Part shown: positions 34,230 through 41,633 of the stretch, one piece after another
How the letters are laid out: every line of letters begins with the position of its first letter
Position numbering within the stretch: the first letter of the stretch is position 1
NCBI GenBank assembly: GCA_009777775.1
Contig: WRLE01000007.1
Location: 62,001-126,000 of the forward strand
From: Oscillospiraceae bacterium
Lineage (GTDB): Bacteria > Bacillota > Clostridia > Oscillospirales > Oscillospiraceae
DNA: 64,000 nucleotides
Reading direction: 5' to 3'
Position numbers and translations under genes: made by a program
Notes under the pieces: model-generated
Told to the model about the DNA's origin: nothing
Databases searched by the model: none
What the model saw: only the letters and a program-made list of their open reading frames with translations

Positions 34230-34796
34230 ATGAAAGTTTTCATATCAGGTGGTTGCAAAAACGGTAAGTCATATTATGCCCAACATTTAGCAAAAAGGCA
34301 GCAAAATGATAAGCTTTATTATATAGCTACGATGAGTTCTGTGGACAGCGAAGATGACCAGCGCATCGCCAGGCACCAAGATGAGCGAGAAGGTTGGGGT
34401 TTTGAAACAATTGAGCAAGCAGTCAATATTGAAGACATACTGAATGTCTGCGACTCGACTGGCTCCTTTCTCCTCGATAGTGTAACAGCACTTCTCGCCA
34501 ACGAAATGTTCAAAAGTGATGGAAGTGTGGATTTCGATGCATCTTCACGAATCATCGATGGTATAAATGTGTTATTGGAAAAAGTGGAAAACATAGTCAT
34601 TGTCTCCGATTATATCTACAGTGATGCCATGGAATATGACGAACTCACCGAACAATACCGTAAGGCTCTTGCCCAAATCGACAGAGCCACTGTGAAAATG
34701 TGCGATGTGGTACTGGAAGTTGCATATTCCACCGTCACCCTTCACCGCTCAACGGAAGATGGGCGCTGGGAGTCTCTTTCAGAAGGTTTGCGATGA
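34230..34796 (+). CDS. cobU: adenosylcobinamide kinase/guanylyltransferase (CobU family)
   Basis: The 188-residue protein phosphorylates and then guanylylates adenosylcobinamide. The P-loop is MKVFISGGCKNGKSYYAQ, and RIARHQDERE holds the histidine that is guanylylated in CobU. The C-terminal region is atypical: SDYIYSDAMEYDELTEQYR replaces the usual SNEVG...GIVP segment. The ATG at 34230 follows GGAGA. Its end overlaps cobS by 4 nt (ATGA). A second, shorter CobU-like gene lies 870 bp downstream. Confidence 0.88.
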   Translation: MKVFISGGCKNGKSYYAQHLAKRQQNDKLYYIATMSSVDSEDDQRIARHQDEREGWGFETIEQAVNIEDILNVCDSTGSFLLDSVTALLANEMFKSDGSVDFDASSRIIDGINVLLEKVENIVIVSDYIYSDAMEYDELTEQYRKALAQIDRATVKMCDVVLEVAYSTVTLHRSTEDGRWESLSEGLR

Positions 34797-35551
34797 AAAG
34801 GATATTTAGAGCTTTCTACATGACCCTAGGAATGTTTTGCGCTATTCCCCTACCCTGGCTTATATGGGATGACGATTGCGTTATCCTTATGATGCCTTGC
34901 TTCCCCTTTGTGGGTTTGGTCATCGGCGGAATTTGGTGGCTAGCTGCAAAGCTTTTGCTTCTGTCAACAATCCACACCGCTCTATCAGCAGCGATTCTGA
35001 CTTTGGTTATGCTCTCTGCTGCTGGGTTTATTCACCTAGATGGTTATATGGATACCAGCGATGCTGTTTTATCCCGCAGAGACCACGAGGAAAAAATCCG
35101 CATATTAAAAGACCCCCATACAGGCTCCTTTTCTGTGATAATGGTTGCATTGCTATTTCTTTTCCAATATGCTGCAACATTTGCGTTCCTCGACAAGGGT
35201 ACCCATGCGCTTCTTCTGATATTAATTGCCGTTATTTCCCGTTGCGGCTCTGCATATACGACCCTGGTTCTCACCCCCGCTCCCCACAGCAGCAATGTGA
35301 ATATGTATAGGAAAGTAAGCATAAAACTATTATATAAATCCATTGGACCCTTAATAACTATATTATCAACTGTCATAGCTTTTTATATCGCAGGAATCGG
35401 TGGAGTAATAGTTTGCGCAGCAGCTGTCCTGGGATATGGTGCGGCAATGGCATATGTTTACATCGATTTAAAAGGAGTCTCAGGCGACTTGGCAGGATTT
35501 GCTCTGGTCATCAGCGAACTATGCGGTTTGATAGCTTTGGCTATAATATAG
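34793..35551 (+). CDS. cobS: adenosylcobinamide-GDP ribazoletransferase (cobalamin synthase)
   Basis: CobS joins adenosylcobinamide-GDP and alpha-ribazole(-phosphate) in the membrane. The 252-residue protein has about six membrane segments and the signature HLDGYMDTSDAVLSRR...ILKDPHTGSFSV. The ATG overlaps the cobU stop, so the two are translationally coupled. No cbi genes for corrin-ring synthesis are present in the window, consistent with salvage. Confidence 0.95.
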   Translation: MKRIFRAFYMTLGMFCAIPLPWLIWDDDCVILMMPCFPFVGLVIGGIWWLAAKLLLLSTIHTALSAAILTLVMLSAAGFIHLDGYMDTSDAVLSRRDHEEKIRILKDPHTGSFSVIMVALLFLFQYAATFAFLDKGTHALLLILIAVISRCGSAYTTLVLTPAPHSSNVNMYRKVSIKLLYKSIGPLITILSTVIAFYIAGIGGVIVCAAAVLGYGAAMAYVYIDLKGVSGDLAGFALVISELCGLIALAII

Positions 35552-35662
35552 CGGCGTTATATACGAAATTTTTTTAAATGACCACTATGTAAAAATGCCA
35601 CTGAATATAATACTTGTGTATTGTCTGCTAACAAAACATCTTAAAAGAAAGAGGTATCCATT

Positions 35663-36043
35663 ATGAAATTAGTTTTCGGTGGAGCATATCAGGGAAAGCT
35701 GGAGTATGCCATGGAAGCATATGAAGTATCGGAAACTGATATATACCGCTGCAGTGAGGATAATACTGACTTTCCCCAGGCTGCGAAAATTGTCTACGAG
35801 CTGGATAAATGGATACTCGCCCTTATTAAAGCTGGCATTGATACTGATACTGCTATTTCTGATTTCATGAAAAATAATACAGACACTTGTATCATAGCAA
35901 ATGATATATCAAGCGGTATCGTCCCCTATGAACCCCAATTGAGACAGTGGCGCGAAGCGGTGGGAAGAGCACTGGCTGCTATTGCAAAAGAATCTGACGA
36001 GGTTGTGCGTCTCTTTTGTGGCATCCCCACGAGACTTGTTTAA
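35663..36043 (+). CDS. short CobU-like protein lacking the guanylylation-site segment
   Basis: The 126-residue protein begins with a CobU-type P-loop (MKLVFGGAYQGKLEYAMEAY) and ends with the conserved CobU C-terminus (CIIANDISSGIVPYEPQLRQ, then WREAVGRALAAIAKESDEVV). The middle third is missing, including the RH motif with the guanylylated histidine. CobU proteins are usually about 180 residues. It complements the upstream CobU, which has the His but a divergent C-terminus. It abuts the cobC-like gene (stop TAA then ATG with no gap). It may be a subunit, a kinase-only form or a relic. Confidence 0.75.
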   Translation: MKLVFGGAYQGKLEYAMEAYEVSETDIYRCSEDNTDFPQAAKIVYELDKWILALIKAGIDTDTAISDFMKNNTDTCIIANDISSGIVPYEPQLRQWREAVGRALAAIAKESDEVVRLFCGIPTRLV

Positions 36044-36625
36044 ATGATTATTCACTTGTTGCGCCATGGCAGAACTGCTCCCAATATTGAAGGTCTATTT
36101 TGCGGAAGTACCGATGTTCCCCTTTCCTCTGAGGGAATCGCAGAGTTGGAAGAACTCATCTCACAGGATATTTACCCAAAAGCGCAAATTTATTTCACCA
36201 GTGGCTTGCTTCGAGCAAAGCAAACAGCAAATATTATATACGGCGATATACCCATGCTGGCTCTTGATGATTTAGATGAATACAACTTTGGTATATATGA
36301 GATGAAAAGCTTTGATGAAATCAAAGAAGATGATGATTTGAAGCTTTGGGTCAACGATGAAACTGGTGTAATAAAATGTCCCGGTGGCGAAAGCCAACAA
36401 GAATTTGTCCAGCGAGTATTAAGAGGCTATGAATCTGTGCTTACTCTGACGAATGAAGAGAGTATAAAATCTGCCATGCTTGTGTTCCACGGAGGTCCGA
36501 TTGTCCGTATAATGCAGCATCTATTTCCCGAAGAAGGCATCTTCTTCAATTGGCAACCTGATAATGGGCATGGATACTCCATTGATATTTCATCGGACAG
36601 CCCAGTAATATTACAGAAGTTTTGA
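36044..36625 (+). CDS. cobC: histidine phosphatase, alpha-ribazole phosphatase-like
   Basis: The 193-residue protein has the phosphoglycerate-mutase-fold motif IIHLLRHGRTAPN with the phosphohistidine, then YFTSGLLRAKQTANII, and the second catalytic His in AMLVFHGGPIVRIM. In a cobalamin operon such enzymes remove the phosphate from alpha-ribazole phosphate (or cobalamin phosphate). Assignment to CobC rests on this context. It begins immediately after the short CobU-like gene. Confidence 0.85.
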   Translation: MIIHLLRHGRTAPNIEGLFCGSTDVPLSSEGIAELEELISQDIYPKAQIYFTSGLLRAKQTANIIYGDIPMLALDDLDEYNFGIYEMKSFDEIKEDDDLKLWVNDETGVIKCPGGESQQEFVQRVLRGYESVLTLTNEESIKSAMLVFHGGPIVRIMQHLFPEEGIFFNWQPDNGHGYSIDISSDSPVILQKF

Positions 36626-36752
36626 CCCATATACCCTGCAAAGATATGGGCAAACGATATTAAAGGCAAATGTAACTATATAAAGGGTATGATGCGAGGT
36701 ATTATCCCTTGTATGGAAACAGGCAAATTATATTATAAGGAGAATACATGAA

Positions 36753-37706
36753 ATGAAAAAACTATCAAAAACAATCGCTCTGATCCTCACTATTGCCGCG
36801 CTTTTTGCATTGGCTGCTTGTGACAACAGCTCACCTGCAACAAGCTCCACAGAACCCGATGATGTCACCGTAGAACGCATTGATTATGACAGGGATGGAA
36901 ACACCATCACACTACCAGATGAAATAAATAAAATCATATCAATTGGTCCATCAAATACCGAGGTTTTAGTTGCCTTGGGCTATGGGGACAAGATAATCGC
37001 AACAGATGCTTATTCCAGCAACGTCCCTGGAATCAAAGAAGGTATATCCGATTTTTCCATGATGGCAAACGATGGCGAATTAATTATCGAAATGGACCCT
37101 GATGTGATTTTTGTCACAGGAATGAGCAGAGCTGGTGGAGACGACCCTTATGCAGTAATCGCCCAGGCAGGTATTTGTCTAATATATATGCCATCCAGCG
37201 TTAGCATAGAGGGTATAAAAGAAGACATACGCTATATGGCAGCAGTCTTATCCGTTGAAGAAACTGGAGAAGAAATAATCGCCAATATGGAAGCCGAAAT
37301 AGAAAGAATCTTGGAAATTACAAGCGCAGCTAGCGAAACAAAAAGAGTCTATTTTGAAATCGCCGCTGCACCTAATATGTATAGTTTCGGCAGTGGTACC
37401 TTTTTGCATGAAATGATTGAAATGCTGGGTGGCGAAAACATATTTGGTGAAACCATCAGCTGGGCTTCTGTTTCCGATGAAGCGATCCTCGATGCAGACC
37501 CTGAAGTTATTTTAACCACAGTGAACTATATCGACAATCCCATAGATGAAATAAAATCAAGGGATGGTTGGAATAATGTTACTGCGATTGCCAACGATGC
37601 TGTTTACTACATCAGCACCGATGCCAGTAATCGCCCAAGCCACAACATTGTTATTGCAATGGAGCAAATAGCCCGCGCCATTCACCCTGAACTCTTCGAA
37701 GGGTAA
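36753..37706 (+). CDS. btuF: cobalamin (or corrinoid) ABC transporter substrate-binding lipoprotein
   Basis: The 317-residue lipoprotein has a signal peptide with lipobox LAAC (Cys23), then a Ser/Thr linker and a class III periplasmic-binding fold (ISIGPSNTEVLVALGYGDKI, VIFVTG, GGENIFG). It belongs to the BtuF/FepB family; cobalamin rather than iron is inferred from the riboswitch-led operon. AAGGAG lies 10 nt upstream of the ATG. Lgt at 2872 would modify it. Confidence 0.85.
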   Translation: MKKLSKTIALILTIAALFALAACDNSSPATSSTEPDDVTVERIDYDRDGNTITLPDEINKIISIGPSNTEVLVALGYGDKIIATDAYSSNVPGIKEGISDFSMMANDGELIIEMDPDVIFVTGMSRAGGDDPYAVIAQAGICLIYMPSSVSIEGIKEDIRYMAAVLSVEETGEEIIANMEAEIERILEITSAASETKRVYFEIAAAPNMYSFGSGTFLHEMIEMLGGENIFGETISWASVSDEAILDADPEVILTTVNYIDNPIDEIKSRDGWNNVTAIANDAVYYISTDASNRPSHNIVIAMEQIARAIHPELFEG

Positions 37707-37750
37707 GTTATTAGATCACTTAACAACTGTTTTGTCATTGTTGGCTTGAC

Positions 37751-37785
37751 CCGCAATCCCATTCGGGTATTGGGTGGGATTGCGG
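37751..37785 (+). other. hairpin in the btuF-btuC gap
   Basis: CCGCAATCCCA (37751-37761) pairs perfectly with TGGGATTGCGG (37775-37785). No T-run follows, so it is more likely an mRNA stability or processing hairpin that favours btuF abundance over the permease. Confidence 0.5.
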
Positions 37786-37881
37786 TTCGGAGCCACAAAG
37801 ACGAAAGCTTGAAGTTTTACTGAATAGTGGTCTATTCTCGAAATAATAAAACTACGAGATTGCTAAAAGGATGAGATTAAG

Positions 37882-38898
37882 TTGAAAGCAAAGGTTATAG
37901 TCACAATAGTTTTATCACTTGTTATTATTGTGATAGGCGTAACATTTGGTAGCGTTTGGGTCCCCCCTGATACAGTATGGCACATTATACGCAACAAAGT
38001 GTTTAGCGTTCCCCTACCCGAATCCGTCAGTCAAACATCCGTTGCAATTGTGTGGAATCTCAGATTGCCTCGAGCCTTGCTTGCCTTTATCGTAGGTGCT
38101 TGCCTATCTATCAGTGGAGCTGTGATGCAGTCTGTTTTAAGAAATCCCCTTGCCTCATCGTATACTTTGGGTGTTTCCTCAGGTGCTTCTTTAGGAGCTT
38201 GCATTGTCATCATGTTTGGTGTTACCCTGCCCTTTCTCCCTTTGATGACCCTCCCGCTCATTGGCTTTGCCTTTGGCTTGGGAACGATACTCTTGGCAGT
38301 TGCATTTGCCTCTCGCCTTGACGGACAAATGGAGAACAACACAATCATACTAACTGGTATGGTATTTTCCCTCTTTGTCAATGCCCTAACCACCCTATTA
38401 TCTGCAATATCAAGGGAACACTTGCAACGATTGGTATTCTGGCAGATGGGAAGCTTTTCCGCTCGTGGTTGGACTCCTGTTGCCATTCTCGCGCCAATAA
38501 TAGTCGCTGGATTGCTTTATGTCCTGCACTATAACCGCGAGCTGGATATGATGACCTTCGGCGAAGAACAAGCAAAAACAATGGGTGTAAACATCAAGCG
38601 CATCAAATGGATTTTGCTCGTAACTTCCGCTGCTCTCACAGGGAGCGCAATCGCTTTCGTTGGTGTAATAGGCTTTGTGGATTTGGTTGCTCCCCATATA
38701 ATTCGCAGAATCTTTGGCTCATCCCACAGGTATGTGCTGCCAATGTCCGCCTTTTTCGGCGGAGCTTTCATGGTAATATGCGACTTAGTTGCTCGAACAG
38801 TGGTTTCACCAGCAGAACTACCAGTGGGTGCCGTAACAGCAATGATAGGAGCTCCCTTCTTTGCATATATATATTTTGGAAGAAAAAATAAAGCTTAA
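37882..38898 (+). CDS. btuC: FecCD/BtuC-family ABC transporter permease
   Basis: The 338-residue membrane protein has about nine or ten helices and family motifs LRLPRALLAFIVGACLSISG, MQSVLRNPLASSYTLGVSSG, and the ATPase-contact region GVIGFVDLVAPHIIRR. The start is TTG 37882. It lies between btuF and btuD and forms the channel of the corrinoid importer. Confidence 0.9.
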   Translation: MKAKVIVTIVLSLVIIVIGVTFGSVWVPPDTVWHIIRNKVFSVPLPESVSQTSVAIVWNLRLPRALLAFIVGACLSISGAVMQSVLRNPLASSYTLGVSSGASLGACIVIMFGVTLPFLPLMTLPLIGFAFGLGTILLAVAFASRLDGQMENNTIILTGMVFSLFVNALTTLLSAISREHLQRLVFWQMGSFSARGWTPVAILAPIIVAGLLYVLHYNRELDMMTFGEEQAKTMGVNIKRIKWILLVTSAALTGSAIAFVGVIGFVDLVAPHIIRRIFGSSHRYVLPMSAFFGGAFMVICDLVARTVVSPAELPVGAVTAMIGAPFFAYIYFGRKNKA

Positions 38899-38950
38899 AT
38901 TAACAATCGCCACAAGCCTAAAAGATCTGTTATATGGAGGTAAAGATAAA

Positions 38951-39754
38951 ATGTTGACATTATCAAATGTATCGGTGGGATACAACGGTATAAATGTGAT
39001 AAAAAATGTAAATATGCATGTGAATTATAATGAAAACCTCTCCATCATCGGACCAAACGGCTGTGGAAAAACCACATTGCTAAAAGCAGTCGCCAACATA
39101 CTCCCATATAGCGGCGAGATTGAAATCGCAGGTACTTCCATAAAAAAAATGAAGCACAAAGAAATCTCCTTGCGTATAGCCATGCTTACACAAATGTCTG
39201 GTATATATTTTTCATATACGGTATTCGATACTGTGATGATGGGACGGTATTTACACATAAAAGACAAGCTTTTGGGTCTCCCCTCAGAAGCGGATAAAGA
39301 GGCAGTATTAACTTGCCTCGATGCAGTTGACCTTCTGGAACAAAAGGATAGAATGATAACCACTCTATCTGGTGGGCAATTGCAAAGGGTGTTTTTAGCA
39401 AGGACATTGGTGCAAGAGCCTGAAGTTATACTCCTTGATGAACCTACAAACCACTTGGATTTGAAATATCAAATCGAATTGGTGGAATACTTGAAGAAAT
39501 GGGCATCTGAGGGCAGCCGTGTCGTGGTGGGCGTGATGCACGACATCAATCTGGCTATGAGACTCAGTGATGACATTTTGGTGCTAAAAGACGGCGAGAT
39601 TCAAGTCCAAGGAAAAGCCGACGAGGTTATAACAGACAGCCTACTGGAATATGTATACGATATTGATGTTGCCGAATATATGCGCGAATCCCTCCAACGC
39701 TGGCAGTGTATCGGTGAAAATAATAAAAATCTCAGCGTACCATCTGCTATTTAG
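38951..39754 (+). CDS. btuD: ABC transporter ATP-binding protein (BtuD/FepC type)
   Basis: The 267-residue ATPase has Walker A IIGPNGCGKTTLL, Q-loop MLTQMSGIYF, signature LSGGQLQRVFLARTLVQEP, Walker B VILLDEPTNHLD and switch His in VVGVMHDINLAM. GGAGG at 38936-38940 marks the ATG at 38951. It completes the btuFCD importer. Confidence 0.92.
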   Translation: MLTLSNVSVGYNGINVIKNVNMHVNYNENLSIIGPNGCGKTTLLKAVANILPYSGEIEIAGTSIKKMKHKEISLRIAMLTQMSGIYFSYTVFDTVMMGRYLHIKDKLLGLPSEADKEAVLTCLDAVDLLEQKDRMITTLSGGQLQRVFLARTLVQEPEVILLDEPTNHLDLKYQIELVEYLKKWASEGSRVVVGVMHDINLAMRLSDDILVLKDGEIQVQGKADEVITDSLLEYVYDIDVAEYMRESLQRWQCIGENNKNLSVPSAI

Positions 39755-39826
39755 CAAGCTCATTGTAGGGTCCAGATACTCTCAGTAATAATTCATATTC
39801 TTTGTATATTCGGAGGTTTCAAAATA

Positions 39827-40684
39827 ATGGCTAAAAAAATAATGCTTCAAGGTACATCATCCGGTGCTGGAAAAACCACCATTGCCCTTGCTCTTTGTCG
39901 AATCTTTCACCAAGACGGTTTCAAAGTAGCACCCTTTAAATCGCAAAATGTTACCTCCAACACTTCAAAGACAAAAAATGGTGATGAAATCGCCATTTCC
40001 CAGCTCCTACAAGCATATGCCGCAGGAGCCGAACCCAGCGCGCAAATGAACCCTGTTGTGTTGAATATGTCTGGTGGTGAAGGCACCCAAGTCATTCTCA
40101 ATGGCAAGCCATATGGGAGAGTAAATTCCCAAGAATTGAGTGAAATGAAAATACCAGTGCTCCTGCCTGAAATTTTAAAAGCATACGAAAGCCTTGATGA
40201 ACAGTATGATATTATTGTAATCGAAGGCGCAGGAAGCCCTGTGGAATTAAATCTAAACACCAATGATATTGTCAACATGGGTATTGCCACCCGATTGGAT
40301 GCTCCCGTTCTTCTCATTGGCGACATCGACAGAGGTGGAGTATTCGCTTCACTCTATGGTACCATTGCCCTGTATACCGATGAAGAACGCGCTCTGGTAA
40401 AAGGCACCATCGTGAATCGTTTCAAAGGCGATCTCCAACGCTTTGAAGATGGCAAAGCACTCTTGGAGTCTATTTGCAAAATCCCAGTAGCTGGAGTTAT
40501 TCCCTATATAGATATAGATTTGCCAGAAGAGGACGATTTGGTAGCAAGACCAGCAGGACCCGTCCTCCAAAACACCGCCTTAACAGACAGCACCCCCTTC
40601 GCCCCCGAGTTCGACCGAATAGCAGAAATAATCAGACAAGCCCTTGATATGGAACTGATATATAGGATAATTAATAATGAATAA
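39827..40684 (+). CDS. cobyric acid synthase (CbiP/CobQ) lacking the glutamine amidotransferase domain
   Basis: CbiP normally amidates four corrin carboxylates with ATP and glutamine and is about 500 residues. This 285-residue version has the complete N-terminal dethiobiotin-synthetase-like kinase domain: MLQGTSSGAGKTTIALALCR, PFKSQNVTSNTS, VIEGAGSPVELNL, LLIGDIDRGGVFASL, GTIVNRFKGD. The roughly 200-residue class I glutaminase domain is absent. The tail FAPEFDRIAEIIRQALDMEL resembles the very C-terminus of full CbiP. The stop lies in an AT-rich repeat. A DUF71 enzyme, possibly an amide ligase, follows. It could use ammonia or a partner glutaminase, or be a decayed gene. Confidence 0.8.
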   Translation: MAKKIMLQGTSSGAGKTTIALALCRIFHQDGFKVAPFKSQNVTSNTSKTKNGDEIAISQLLQAYAAGAEPSAQMNPVVLNMSGGEGTQVILNGKPYGRVNSQELSEMKIPVLLPEILKAYESLDEQYDIIVIEGAGSPVELNLNTNDIVNMGIATRLDAPVLLIGDIDRGGVFASLYGTIALYTDEERALVKGTIVNRFKGDLQRFEDGKALLESICKIPVAGVIPYIDIDLPEEDDLVARPAGPVLQNTALTDSTPFAPEFDRIAEIIRQALDMELIYRIINNE

Positions 40685-40723
40685 TGAATAATTATCCAAA
40701 ACGCAACACAATACAATGACATT

Positions 40724-40751
40724 CGTAGGGCGCGGCATCCCTGACGCGCCG
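40724..40751. repeat. REP-like element CGTAGGGCGCGGC...GACGCGCCG
   Basis: A 28-bp element with self-complementary GGCGCG/CGCGCC arms. The same sequence with two changes ends the tandem array at 62390-62464. Confidence 0.65.
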
Positions 40752-40779
40752 CTTAGGAAACAATTAACAACGAACAACT

Positions 40780-40807
40780 CCTAATTCCTAATTCCTAATT
40801 CCTAATT
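40780..40807. repeat. CCTAATT heptamer tandem repeat, four copies
   Basis: Four perfect 7-bp units just before the DUF71 gene, the same unit as at 5264-5305 and 9681-9740. Confidence 0.9.
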
Positions 40808-40828
40808 AACTTTGGAGGTTTATTTTAC

Positions 40829-41494
40829 ATGGAAAATCTAGTTGGTAAAAAATTCGTGGCTTCTTTTAGTGGCGGTAAGGACAGTACTTTGTCTTTGTAT
40901 CGGGCTATCAATGCGGGGTTGGTACCTGCGGGCTTGATAACGACGTATAATGTCGATTCCAAACGAACTTGGTTTCACGGGACAAGTGAAGTTTTGCTTG
41001 GTAAGGTTGCTGAGTCCTTGGGTATTCCTTTGAATTTCATACGGACAATAGGTGATGAGTATACCGATAACTTTGAAAAAGCTCTCCTGGAGGCAAAGGA
41101 AAATGGCGTGGAAGTCTGCGTTTTCGGCGACATCGATCTTCAAGTACATTTCGATTGGTGTGAGGAACGCTGTGAAAACACCGGAATGATTGCCTATTTC
41201 CCCTTGAAACACGAAGATAGAAAATCCGTTGTTTACGATTTCATCGATTCTGGCTTTTCAACTATCATTACCATTGTGGATACCACAAGAGTATCTGACG
41301 AGTTTCTTGGCAAGACATTGACCAGAGAAGTGGTGGATGCCATAGAAGCAGCTGGTGCTGATATTTGCGGAGAAAATGGTGAATACCATACCTTTGTCTA
41401 CGATGGACCCCTCTTCAAAAACAAAATCGATTTCACCATCAAAGAAAGGCTTACCCAAGATAAATACGCTCTCTTGCATATTGACGTTCAATAA
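40829..41494 (+). CDS. DUF71 (diphthine-ammonia ligase-like) ATP pyrophosphatase
   Basis: The 221-residue protein has the PP-loop FSGGKDSTLSLYRA at residues about 12-25, FGDIDLQVHFDWCEERCENT, and the C-terminal GENGEYHTFVYDGPLF motif diagnostic of DUF71/COG2102. Bacteria make no diphthamide; a bacterial subgroup has been predicted to act in B12 salvage from its genomic neighbours. Its place after cbiP and btuFCD fits that subgroup. A strong ribosome-binding site precedes the ATG. The reaction is unproven; ATP-dependent amide formation is plausible. Confidence 0.85.
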   Translation: MENLVGKKFVASFSGGKDSTLSLYRAINAGLVPAGLITTYNVDSKRTWFHGTSEVLLGKVAESLGIPLNFIRTIGDEYTDNFEKALLEAKENGVEVCVFGDIDLQVHFDWCEERCENTGMIAYFPLKHEDRKSVVYDFIDSGFSTIITIVDTTRVSDEFLGKTLTREVVDAIEAAGADICGENGEYHTFVYDGPLFKNKIDFTIKERLTQDKYALLHIDVQ

Positions 41495-41496
41495 TA

Positions 41497-41525
41497 TTGA
41501 CAAGAGTGCTCCTTTCTGCTAATAT
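41497..41525 (+). promoter_or_regulatory. promoter of the acyl-CoA ligase/iorAB operon
   Basis: TTGACA (41497-41502) and TAATAT (41520-41525) are exactly 17 nt apart, starting right after the DUF71 stop codon. Confidence 0.75.
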
Positions 41526-41535
41526 TCATCTTATA

Positions 41536-41566
41536 ATTACGGTCATACATTATGCATGACCGTAAT
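41536..41566 (+). other. leader hairpin of the iorAB operon
   Basis: ATTACGGTCAT (41536-41546) pairs perfectly with ATGACCGTAAT (41556-41566). It begins about 10 nt after the -10 box, so it would form the 5' end of the message. No T-run follows. It could be an operator dyad or an mRNA-stabilising stem. Confidence 0.5.
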
Positions 41567-41633
41567 ATGCTTCTCATAGTTTCTAACTTTAAAGTGCTAA
41601 AGCAAAATTATCTACCTGGAAGGATGCATATGG

